From assembly GCF_904849725.1 (NCBI RefSeq), contig NC_058522.1, forward strand, positions 460,414,844-460,478,843: a stretch of DNA of 64,000 nucleotides, given 5' to 3'. The notes below the pieces were generated by a model. The model did no database searches and had not been told where the DNA came from. It saw nothing but the letters and a program-made list of their open reading frames with translations. Source of the DNA: Hordeum vulgare subsp. vulgare (Eukaryota; Streptophyta; Magnoliopsida; Poales; Poaceae). Positions within the stretch are counted from its first letter, which is position 1. Every line of letters begins with the position of its first letter. Made by a program: the position numbers and the translations under genes. Below, one piece after another: positions 46,684 to 56,129 of this stretch.

Positions 46684-49600
46684 ATGAACCGACAATGGAT
46701 GTATGGTGACAGACACACCTCCGAGTACATTAAGGGCGTGCATAATTTTCTCGAAGTGGCTGAGGCAAACAAGTAGAATGGTTTTATGTGTTGTCCATGC
46801 CCTAAATGTGGGAATACGAAGTCTTACTCTGACCGGAAAATCCTTCACACCCACCTACTTTACAAGGGTTTCATGCCACACTATAATGTTTGGACGAGGC
46901 ACGAAGAAATAGGGGTTATGATGGAAGATGGCGAAGAAGAAGAGGACGATGACAACTATATGCCCCCTGAATACCGTGATGCTGCAACGGGGGGAGCTGC
47001 TGAAGATCAAGAGGAACCAGACGATGTGCCCGATGATGCTGCAACGGGGGAAGCTACTGAAGATCAAGAGGAACCAGACGATGTGCCCGATGATGATGAT
47101 CTCCGCCGGGTCATTGTCGATGCAAAGACGCAATGTGAAAGTCAAAAGGAGAAGCTGAAGTTCGATCGCATGTTAGACGATCACAAAAAAGGGTTGTACC
47201 CCAATTGCGAAGATGGCAACACAAAGCTGAGTACCGTACTGGAATTGCTACAGTGGAAGGCAGAGAATGCTATGCCTGACAAAGGATTCGAGAAGCTACT
47301 GAAAATATTGAAGAAGAAGTTTCCAAAGGATAACGAATTGTCCGACAGTACGTACGCATCAAAGAAGGTCGTATGCCCTCTAGGATTGGAGGTGCAGAAG
47401 ATACATGCATGCCCTAATGACTGCATCCTCTACCGCGGTGCGTACAAGGATTTGAACGCATGCTCGATATGCGGTGCATTGCGGTATAAGATCAGACGAG
47501 ATGACCCTGGTGATGTTGATGGCGAGCCCCGCAGGAAGAGGGTTCCTGCGAAGGTGATGTGGTATGCTCCTATAATACCACGGTTGAAACGACTATTCAG
47601 AAACAAAGAGCATGCCAAGTTGATGCGATGGCACAGTGAGGACCGTAAGAAAGACGGGAAGTTGAGAGCACCCGCCGACGGGTCGCAGTGGAGAAAAATC
47701 GAGAGAGAGTACTGTGCTGAGTTTGCACGTGACCCCAGGAACGTATGGTTTGATTTAAGCGCGGATGGCATTAATCCTTTTGGGGAGCAGAGCAGCAATC
47801 ACAGCAACTGGCCCGTGACTCTATGTATGTATAACCTTCCTCCTTAGATGTGCATGAAGCGGAAGTTCATTATGATGCCAGTTCTCATCCAAGGCCCTAA
47901 GCAACCCAGCAACGACATTGATGTGTACCTAAGGCCATTAGTTGAAGAACTTTTACCGATGTGGAATGGAAACGGTGTACGTGTGTGGGATGAGCACAGA
48001 CAGGAGGAATTTGACCTACACGCGTTGCTGTTTGTAACCATCAACTATTGGCCCACTCTCAGTAACCTTTCACGACAGACAAATAAGGGATACCACGCAT
48101 GCATGCACTGTTTAGCTGACACCGAAAGTATATACCTGGACAAATGCAGGAAGAATGTGTAGCTGGGCCATCGTCGATTTCTTCCAACCAACCATCAATG
48201 TCGAAAGAAAGGCAAGCATTTCAAAGGTGAGGCAGATCACCGGAAGAAGCCCGCCATGCGTAACGGTGATCACGTACTTGCTATGGTCAATGATTTAAAA
48301 GTAATCTTCGGAAAGGGTCCCGGCGGACTATCTGTTCCGAGTGATGTTGCGGGACACGCACCCATGTGGAAGAAGAAATCTATATTTTGGGACCTACCCT
48401 ACTGGAAATACCTAGAGGTCTGCTTTTCGATCGACGTGATGCATGTCACGAAGAACCTTTGCGTGAACCTGCTAGGCTTCTTGGGCGTGTATGGGAAGAC
48501 AAAAGATACAACTGAGGCACAGGAGAACCTGCAACGTTTGCATGAAAAAGACGGCATGCCTCCAAAGCAGTATGAAGGTCCTGCCAGCTACGCTCTTACC
48601 AAAGAACAGAAGGAAATCTTCTTTGAATGCCTGCTTAGTATGAAGGTCCCGACTGGCTTCTCGTCGAATATAAAGGGAATAATAAATATGGCAGAGAAAA
48701 AGTTTCAGAACCTAAAGTCTCATGACTGTCACATGATTATGACGCAACTGCTTCCGGTTGCATTGAGGGGGCTTCTACCGGAAAACGTCCGATTAGTCAT
48801 TGTGAAGCTATGTGCATTCCTCAATGCAATCTCTCAGAAGATGATCGATCCAAAAATCATACCAAGGCTAAGGAGCGATGTGGTGCAATGTCTTGTCAGT
48901 TTTGAGCTGGTGTTCCCACCATCCTTCTTCAATATCATGACACACGTCCTAGTTCATCTAGTTGACGAGATTGTCATTCTACACAATATGTACCCCTTTG
49001 AGAGGTTCATGGGAGTCCTAAAGAAATATGTCCGTAACCGTGCTAGGCCAGAAGGAAGCATCTCCATGGGCCATCAAACAGAGGATGTCATTGGGTTTTG
49101 TGTTGACTTCATTCCTGGCCTTAAGAAGATAGGTCTTCCTGAATCGCGGTATGAGGGGAGACTGACTGGAAAAGGCACGCTTGAAGGGGACTCAATAATA
49201 TGCAGGGACGGATATTCTTGGTCTCAAGCACACTACATAGTACTAATGAACTCTACCTTGGTGACCCCGTATGTCGATGAACACAAGAACAGTCTACTCT
49301 CAAAACACCCGGAGCGGTGCGGCGACTGGATTACAAGTGAACACATCAGGACTTTCAGCAGTTGGTTGGAAACACGTCTCAGAGGTGAGAAAACTATTTG
49401 TGCTGAGCTGTACTCGTTGTCCAGGGGACCATCTTCAACTGTATTGACTTACAAAGGATACGAGATAAATGGGAATACATTTTACACGATCGCCCAAGAT
49501 CAAAAGAGCACCAACCAAAACAGTGGTGTCCGCTTTGATGCAGCAACCGAGAGGGGAATAGACACATATTATGGTTACATAGTGGACATATGGGAACTGA

Positions 49601-50034
49601 AATACTGACATGATTTTAAGGTCCCTTTGCTTAAGTGCAAATGGATCAATCTGTCAGGAGGCGGGGTACAAGTAGACCCACAGTACGGAATAACAACAGT
49701 GGATCTGAACAATCTTGGGTACATTGACGAACCGTTCGTCCTAGCCAATGATGTTGCACACGTTATCTATGTGAAGGACATGTCTACCAAACTGAGAAAA
49801 AGAAAAGATAAGGAACCGAATACATCATACGATGAGCCAAAGCGCCACATAGTTCTTTTAGGAAAAAGGGACATCTTGGGAGTGGAGGGCAAGACAGACA
49901 TTTCCGAAGATTATGAAAAGTTTCATGAAATTCCTCCCTTCAAAGTGAAGGATGACCCAAGCATCCTGATAAATGATGAAGATTATCCATGGTTATGGCG
50001 CAATAAGGAAAGGACACAAGCGAAAAAAAAGTGA
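46684..50034 (+). pseudogene. CACTA transposase (TnpD / Tnp2 family), four nonsense codons
   Basis: Reading from ATG 46684 (MNRQWMYGDRHTSEYIKG) gives a single frame of 1,117 codons, with four in-frame stops and no frameshift: TAG 46774, TAG 47845, TAG 48160 and TGA 49606. Domain order fits plant CACTA transposases: an N-terminal transposase-associated domain with CCPCPKCGN (about residue 37 on), an acidic linker, Transposase_21 (ACSICGALRYKIRRDDPGD; SIDVMHVTKNLCVNLLGFLG), DUF4218 (SHDCHMIMTQLLPVALRGLL; PFERFMGVLKKYVRNRARPE) and DUF4216 near the C-terminus (DTYYGYIVDIWELKY; VPLLKCKWINLSGGGVQVD). The acidic linker has an internal duplication (QEEPDDVPDD twice). Presumably inactive now, but recently intact given the lack of indels. 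It would act in the nucleus on the terminal repeats. Confidence 0.9.
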
Positions 50035-50430
50035 AGACTTTCTCCACAACTATTATGATGATACCATGCCAACTTTCAACCTTTTCATAGTTCATTTGAA
50101 ATGCCTCTTTTAAGAGACAAATTTCCGTATGAAATCCTGATACTTCGAAAGAGATTGTCCGTTTTGTACACGAAGTGCATCCAGTTTTTGCCGTAACCCT
50201 CTCAACTTTCTTGCATATACTATGTGGATGAAATGATGATACCATGCCAAATTCCAACCTTTTCAGAGTTCATTTGAAATGCTTTTCAATTTCAGGGTCT
50301 TATAGCTCAAAATAATCAGTAAATGCATGAAAAATAACATATGAAGTCAGAAAGGGATGAAAATTAATGATGTAAGTAGAAACCAAATAAAATAAAATAA
50401 ACTTTAATAAAACAAGAAGTCCGGACTAAA

Positions 50431-50682
50431 AGAATTATCATAAAAGAAAATAAATAAATAATTAGAATTTTTTTACAAACTTTAATAGCAAAAAGAATTA
50501 TCATAAAAGAAAATAAATAAGTAACTAGAATTTTGTTACAAACTTTAATAGCTAAAAGAATTATCATAAAATAAAATAAATAAGTAATTAGAATTTTGTT
50601 ACAAACTTTAATAGCAAAAAGAATTATCATAAAAGAAAATAAATAAGTAATTAGAAGCAAAAAAGAAAGCAAAAAACTATAA
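50431..50682. repeat. 63-bp tandem repeat, four copies
   Basis: AGAATTATCATAAAA starts at 50431, 50494, 50557 and 50620, exactly 63 bp apart, each followed by TAATTAGAATTTT and ACAAACTTTAATAGC (partly lost in the last copy). It lies between the transposase and the hairpin at 50818. The preceding 50035-50430 has a diverged direct repeat (ATACCATGCCAA at 50061 and 50239) and no gene. Confidence 0.9.
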
Positions 50683-50817
50683 AAAAAAATTAAACATAGC
50701 ACCACACCGAGCCAGCACACGGCCTTTGGTCCCGGTTGGTGCCAAAAAACAAAAAATTAGTTGTAAGTAGAAACAAAAGAACAAAATAAAGCAAAAAAAT
50801 AATAATGGAAAAAATAA

Positions 50818-50938
50818 AAAAATAGATGCGAATTTATAGAGAAAATTCAACCTAAATTCAAAGTACTAGTTAGCTTAACTGGCTAACTAGCACTTTCAAT
50901 TTAGGTTGAATTTTGTCTTTAAATTCGTATCTATTTTC
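50818..50938. other. Long imperfect hairpin in CACTA-2
   Basis: Arms 50825-50874 and 50882-50931 are reverse complements at about 45 of 50 positions around a 7-nt loop (TTAACTG). AAAATAG / CTATTTT extends the stem to 50818 and 50938. It sits just upstream of the internal subterminal-repeat block. It could be a foldback MITE or a small-RNA precursor. Confidence 0.75.
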
Positions 50939-51078
50939 ACTTTTAGGCCCACATGCCTGCTTTAGAGAGGAGCTCGATGTTGCAGCCGCGGTGGAGCTTA
51001 TAAACAGGTTCGGGATTCCTTTGCTTGGCGAGGTGGGACTAAACATCCAACCACACCGCGGCGGTGGCATGCACATGC

Positions 51079-51314
51079 CTTTAGTCCCGGTTTGTGGCTC
51101 CAACCGGGACCAAAGGCCTCTGCTTCCCGCCCTTCGGGCTGCTGAAAAGAGACGTTTGGTCCTGGTTGGTGGCTCCAACCTAGACTAATGCCCCCTTTAG
51201 TCGCGGTTGGTGCCACTAACCGGGACCAAAGGTCTCTGTTTCCCACCATTTGGGCTGCTGAAAAGAGGCCTTTGGTCCCGGTTGGTGGCACCAACCGGGA
51301 CCAAAGGCCTTTTC
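51079..51314. repeat. Internal copy of CACTA-2 subterminal repeats
   Basis: Six or more TTTAGTCCCGGTT / AACCGGGACCAAA repeats in both orientations, with GGGCTGCTGAAAAGAG repeated at 51136 and 51253. These repeats normally lie only at element ends; here they sit at mid-element, directly before a TATA box. Confidence 0.85.
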
Positions 51315-51321
51315 TATATAA
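51315..51321 (+). promoter_or_regulatory. TATA box of the second CACTA-2 unit
   Basis: TATATAA right after the internal subterminal repeats, mirroring the promoter layout at 46285. The following C-rich stretch to 51640 looks like a leader; its Pro/Arg/Ser-rich open frames are probably not translated. Confidence 0.55.
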
Positions 51322-51659
51322 GTCAGCACTTGAATTTTTCAGATTGGTATCGCCACCATTGCCCCCCACCCGACGATGCGAGCTCATCCACGGCGCCGCC
51401 AGGCTGCCCCCGTCGCCGTCGCCCGTCGCCCGCCGTCGTCCCCCGTCGCCCTCCGCCCCCCGAGCCCACGCCGTTGCCCGTCAACGTCGCCCTCTGCCCC
51501 CGCCGCCGTCGCCCTCTATCGCCCCAAGCCGTCGCCCGTCACCGTCTCCCTCGACCTCCGCCCCCCGCTGCCGTCGTCGTCGCCCTCGCCGCCCACTACG
51601 TCGCCCCGGCCGCCCCCGATGTGAGCCGCCGCCGCCACGGCTCTGTTCTTTTTTTGATT

Positions 51660-52506
51660 TATTGTTTTTAATTTTTGATTAGAATACAAAAATACAAATA
51701 AATATACATATTTTGGATACAATTTTTTACTAAAATGAGCCTTTGAAGTGTCCATCTTATTCGAGAAAATGCTTGGAAGTTCCACACCCACATAACTAAA
51801 TGAAGTCTTCATATATTTTATTTCCTTGTTACCAAATGGAAAAATTCACGACCATTCGATTATCTATTTTCTTAGATTAAGCAACTAGTCTATAACTGAT
51901 TATTCTTGAATGGAGTAGCAAGCAATACAATGTTTGTTTCTAGGAAACTAGAAATGCAATGCTAATATACCATATTCTAGGAACTCTTGACTATAGTTAT
52001 TGCGTATTAAAGGCACAATATGTTTGAAAAATATATCAAAAGATCTCCAAAAAATGAAACCATATGTTTTGTGAATCTCATGGACCCCTTTTCATAGCCA
52101 TACCCTAACCAATAAGTCACCGTAAGAATCATCACCTATATTGTGAAAAAATTCATTACATTTGTGTTGAGATACATTTGTTATTTATTTTTAGAAGCAC
52201 GCTGATATAAGAAGGATTGTCCAAGGTTTTATCATAAAATACTATGTCCATGTCTCAAAATCACGTATTTTAAAATGTGGTGATGTGGTAGTCCTACTAC
52301 CATATGCCTATATAATATGCCTATCCCGCATAGAACTAGTTTATTTTTTTAGTTCATTTACGATGATATAATATGCCTATCCCGTATTTTAAAATGTGGT
52401 GATGTGGTAATTTGTTATTTATTTTTAGAAGCACGCTGATATAAGAAGTAGTTTATTTTTAGCAAGAAAATTAATAGAACTAGTTTATTTTTTTAGTTCA
52501 TTTTAG
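51660..52506. other. AT-rich intron-like sequence in CACTA-2
   Basis: No gene. Contains scrambled short duplications: TTTTTAGAAGCACGCTGATA near 52189 and 52423, AATATGCCTATCCCG near 52315 and 52370, and GAACTAGTTTATTTTTTTAG near 52331 and 52477. It ends in a plausible splice acceptor (TTTTAG) at 52506. Confidence 0.55.
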
Positions 52507-52507
52507 G

Positions 52508-52909
52508 ATGCCTATCCTACATCCTCGTTATCGACTCGGCGGAGGACACTTGCTTGATCAGAGGGGCCATGTCCGGGACTGGGCTCCGCCCGGCTGGTAT
52601 TGGGAGGTGCTACCTTCCCGGGGGCGAAGGTTGGTGAGGAGCCAGCCCGTTGTTGACCCGATCCTTGTTTGGTGGCGGTCGCGTGGGCCAATGACGGTGC
52701 CGAGGCTTCCGAACACCATGGAGGTGGTACGTCACATTGTCAGCGAGGAGGACGAGCACGTCCATCGCTACATGGTTGCGTTGGAGGGCAGGTTCGACAA
52801 TACCTGGCAGGTTCTCCACGGATGTCACTGGAGCTATGATCATGTGATGGTTCCTTCTCTTTGGGTGTCCACCGCCCGCGACGATACCCGTCGGCCGCTA
52901 CGGTTCTAG
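52508..52909 (+). CDS. Unknown 133-aa ORF in CACTA-2
   Basis: Open frame MPILHPRYRLGGGHLLDQRG... ending TRRPLRF with a stop. It is GC-rich, unlike the flanking AT-rich DNA, and codon-like, with Trp-rich central residues (WYWEVLP, WWRSRGP) and EEDEHVHRYMVALEGRFDN. No family recognised. An acceptor-like TTTTAG at 52501-52506 suggests it may be an exon of the same unit as the B3 domain downstream. Either a captured host exon or an element-specific protein. Confidence 0.5.
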   Translation: MPILHPRYRLGGGHLLDQRGHVRDWAPPGWYWEVLPSRGRRLVRSQPVVDPILVWWRSRGPMTVPRLPNTMEVVRHIVSEEDEHVHRYMVALEGRFDNTWQVLHGCHWSYDHVMVPSLWVSTARDDTRRPLRF

Positions 52910-53240
52910 CTGTATTAGTGATGCTATATGTATGACAAGAGATGATTTAGTTTTGCTTATAATTGAATGCATGCTAATTTGAATACTACTTTATTTTACG
53001 ATTTGGTTTTGCTTATTGAATGCTCAAATTGGAAAAGTACTCCTACTTTGAATGCTAAAATTGGAGAGCACTATGCAGAAATCTAGGAGCCCCCTCCATC
53101 ATCCACGCCATCGTCCCTGTCACCTACCCCCCTCCGACCTCGAGTCAGGGTCTATATTGTTTTATGCTATTTTACCTTAAAGAGGGTATTTAATTAGGTC
53201 CTACCTAATACTGATGATCATGTTGCTGTAAGTGTTGTAT

Positions 53241-54202
53241 GACAATGTTGTAAAGGGTAGTAATTGGTCTCTTCAGCTGCTTTTCAGAGATGGAGTTCTT
53301 CACGATTATACTTGAGAAATCCTCCAGCAGGCAGGTGCTGCTGGACAATTTTGTGAAGATGCTGGACGACCATCGGCCACAGAACATGAAGCTGAGGCAG
53401 GCCGACAACGGGCTTCGCAAGCTGTGGGACGTGGAGGTGGTGTTCGACACCGATGGAAGCATGTACCTAGATCGTGGCTGGAAGCAGTTCGTCCGTGCCT
53501 ACGACCTGCGGCACGGGTACTTCCTTGTCTTCAGGTACGACGGCAACACCACGTTCGCCGTGAGGTGTTCGACACGACTATGTGTCGGAGGCGCTACGAG
53601 GACGACGATGATGCCAGTACGCTCTGTCTCTTCTTCCTCTCCATTAGGCTATGTCTCACACCCATTTAAAAAAAACTTTTTTGCATTTGGCAAGGCAATG
53701 GGAGCAGGAGCAGCGAGTACTGACAATTCTGTAAAGGGTAGTAATTGGTCTCTTCTGCTGCTTTTCAGAAAAGGAGTTCTTCACGATTATACTTAAGAAA
53801 TCCTCCAGCACGCAGGTGCTGCTGGACAATTTTGTGAAAATGCTGGACGACCATCGGCCACAGAACATGAAGCTGAGGCAGGCCGGCAACGGGCTTCGCA
53901 AGCTATGGGACATGGAGGTGGTGTTCGACACCGATGGAAGCATGTACCTAGATCGTGGCTGGAAGCAGTTCGTCCGTGCCTACGACATGCGACACGGGTA
54001 CTTCCTTGTCTTCAGGTATGACGACAACGCCACATTTGTCGTGAAGTTGTTCGACACGACTATGTGTCGGAGGCGCTACCAGGACAACGACGATGCGAGT
54101 ACGCTCTGTCTCTTCTTCCTCTCCATTAGGCTATGTCTCACACCCATTTAATTTTTTTTTTTTTGCATTTGGCAAGGCAATGGAAGAAGGAGCAGCGAGT
54201 AC
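53241..54202 (+). repeat. 481-bp tandem duplication carrying the B3 exon
   Basis: Unit 1 is 53241-53721 and unit 2 is 53722-54202. Each contains TAAAGGGTAGTAATTGGTCT, the splice acceptor CTTTTCAG, the B3 exon, the donor GTACGCTCTG and GCATTTGGCAAGGCAATGG. Unit 1 lost one base in its exon. Confidence 0.85.
53288..53616 (+). pseudogene. B3-domain exon, copy 1, frameshifted
   Basis: 329-nt exon, one base shorter than copy 2. The start MEFFTIILEKSSSRQVLLDN and the core RGWKQFVRAYDLRHGYFLVF are intact. The frame shifts after TTFAV at about 53565, where GTGAGGTGTTCG replaces GTGAAGTTGTTCG. Same acceptor (TTTTCAG) and donor (GTACGC) as copy 2. Probably a dead duplicate, unless skipped by splicing. 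Confidence 0.7.
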
Positions 54203-54433
54203 TGCGACAGGTGCTATGTCTACGGCAGCAGCGACTCTGGCTACAGCAAAAGTAGCAGTGACTTTGGCTACAACAAAAGTAGAAGCGACGATGGCCTCGC
54301 GATGGTGATCCCACAGCTGGGCGACAGGGCCATGCCAATTGTGGTAGAGGAGTACATCCCACAGCCTGGCCTGGGGCTTCGCCGCTCTAAGTGCATCAGG
54401 ATGATGAAGGAGAAGGTGAAGAAGCAGGAGTGA
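53769..54433 (+). CDS. B3 DNA-binding-domain protein, last exons, within CACTA-2
   Basis: Exon 53769-54098 encodes a B3-like fold: KEFFTIILKKSSSTQVLLDN, then the typical WKQFVRAYDMRHGYFLVFRY core, then RRRYQDNDDAS. The donor at 54099 (GTACGC) and the acceptor ending at 54176 (GGCAAG) join in phase to a last exon 54177-54433. That exon encodes a Ser/Tyr/Gly-rich stretch (SSDSGYSKSSSDFGYNKS) and a basic tail RRSKCIRMMKEKVKKQE. B3 domains, as in plant ARF, ABI3 and REM proteins, bind DNA. The exons upstream are uncertain; the candidate is 52507-52909. Inside a CACTA element this could be a captured REM-type gene or a diverged accessory protein replacing TnpA. Intact in frame over both exons. Confidence 0.6.
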
Positions 54434-55418
54434 AGATCTTAAGAACCTGATGGAGCTTTAATCTTTATAGTGTAAACCTTTTAAGTACGATAGTGTTGAA
54501 CTGCCACTGCACTTTTAAGTATGATGGTGGTGTGTCTCATGAAATTTTGTGCATGCTCATGGATGAAAGATAAATTTTTTATTTTTGTGCTTGCTCATGG
54601 ATGCTCCTTGGTTGGTGTATATAACAACCTAAATTAACCCATAAACCAACCCCTTTAAAAAAAACCTCAGCTTTAGTGAGGTGCTGACGCGTGGATGCCT
54701 TTTGGTCCCGGTTGGTGTCACCAACCGGGACTAAAGGCCCCCCTGTCTGGCCTGGCCGCAGCGACCACGTGGAGGCCCATCTGTCCCGGTTGGTGTAAGA
54801 ACCGGACTAAAGCCCGAGGGCATTAGTAACGACCTTTTAGTCCCGGTTCCAAAACTGGGACAGAATGCCCTTACGAACCGGGACAAAAGGCCCTTTTTCT
54901 ACTAGTGTATGTTGTTTTATATCATTTTTGAGGGCTAACCTATTAATCCAGTTCATAGTGCTAGTTGTTGTTTTCTGTGTGTTTTTGGATTTTCACAAAA
55001 TTAGTACCAAACGAAGTCCAAATGCAACAAAACTTTTTGTTGATTTTTTGGGACAAAAATAAGACCTGGAAGCTTCGGAAGGAGACCTGACGCCACACGA
55101 GGTGGTGCCTAGCCAACAGGGCGCATCGAGGGGGTGGCCACGCCCTGATGGCTTGGGACCACCTCCTGATGCCTCTTGTCCAAACTCCACCTCTATAAAT
55201 CCTAATACGTTGGGAAAACACCAGAGGGCCACCCAAAATACTTTTTTCATCATCGCAAGTCTCTGTTCAGGCGTGATCCCATTCGGAGACCTGTTCCGGT
55301 GCCATGTCGGAGGGGGGATCGATCACATAGGGCCTCTACATTGATCTTGCTGCTCCCATGGTGATGTGTGACTAGTCTACCACACACCTACAGGTTCGTA
55401 GTTGGTACCTAGATCTCT

Positions 55419-55834
55419 CTCTCTCTCTATATATATATATATAGGGACTGAGAATTCGCCACCCTCGGTGAGGAATAATTATTCTTCACCCCCTCTATTT
55501 TAATATAAATGCACCATAATTTTATCTTCCATCTATTTTATTTTATTTAATACGTAAAAAAGAACGTAAAAAATATATAATGGCCATAAAAATATTTTTT
55601 GTGACGTAAAATTACAACCATAAAAATATAGTGTAAAATATGCACAAAACACAGTTTTTCTGGTCTTATAACCTATATTTTTTGCTTTCTAATGCCAAAT
55701 TTTACGTAGTGAATCAATATGAATGTAACTATTTAAATTCAAAATATAATTTATTAATGAAATGGCCGTAAAACTACCTCGTGTGAAGAATAACTTATTC
55801 TGCACCCTGTGTGATGAATAAACTTTTTATATAT
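55419..55834. repeat. Unclassified AT-rich element after (CT)n(TA)n
   Basis: CT and TA microsatellite (55419-55443), then GGGACTGAGAATTCGCCACC, and two related blocks TGAGGAATAATTATTCTTCACCC and TGTGAAGAATAACTTATTCTG about 330 bp apart. No coding sequence. Ends at a second TATATA just before CACTA-3. Possibly a small DNA transposon inserted in a TA repeat. Confidence 0.4.
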
Positions 55835-56129
55835 CACTACAAGAAATATGTCAACTACTAACCTTCTGGCAGTGACCCTCGCAGAAATGGTCGTGAATCT
55901 ATGACCATTTGAGATCAATTGGTCGTAAGCTGTTTGGGAGACTCTAACCCCAAACCATAACGACCAATTTGGTTAAAAAAGGTCATAATTTCCTTACGGG
56001 AAATGGTCGTAAAGCACATAGCATTCGTCCGCTGCCTAATTTCTAGCTAATTACGACCAATACAGATGGTCATAGCTATGACTAGGCGCCACATCATCAG
56101 TTTTGCCTATGTGTCAATTTTTGCCCTAG

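Larger units (their letters stand above)
45986..54907 (+). mobile_element. CACTA-2 transposon, complete ends, 8.9 kb
   Basis: Ends CACTAGTAGAAAA and TTTTTCTACTAGTG are perfect inverted repeats over 13 bp or more. Target duplication TAT at 45983-45985 and 54908-54910. Subterminal repeats TCCCGGTT / AACCGGGA occur at 46020-46270, 51080-51310 and 54700-54895. It carries a transposase unit and a second unit with a B3 domain. Confidence 0.93.
45912..55418 (+). mobile_element. RT-F 3' LTR, split by CACTA-2 and truncated
   Basis: Starts TCATACATCTCC (mutated TGATACGTCTCC). It is interrupted at 45985 by CACTA-2 and resumes at 54908 with ATATCATTTTTGAGGGCTAACC. It follows the 5' LTR through CACCACACGAGGTGGTGCC-like and CTATAAATCCTAAT blocks to TTGGTACCTAGAT near 55418, where a CT/TA microsatellite begins. 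The distal ~40% is missing. Confidence 0.75.

Noticed and set aside
50431..50682. CRISPR-like array
   Set aside because: Whole 63-bp units repeat, with no unique spacers, and the genome is a plant nuclear one.
50364..50720. 118-residue minus-strand hydrophobic frame that looks like a multi-pass membrane protein
   Set aside because: It is the 63-bp minisatellite read in one frame; the repeat length is a multiple of three, so the frame stays open by chance.
51376..51690. Pro/Arg/Ser-rich open frames after the second CACTA-2 TATA box
   Set aside because: Several overlapping frames are open at once, which points to C-rich leader sequence rather than protein.
53290..53796. 168-residue reading of the first B3 exon through its donor site
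   Set aside because: It runs through a 1-base deletion and an intron; the second copy shows the proper frame and splice.
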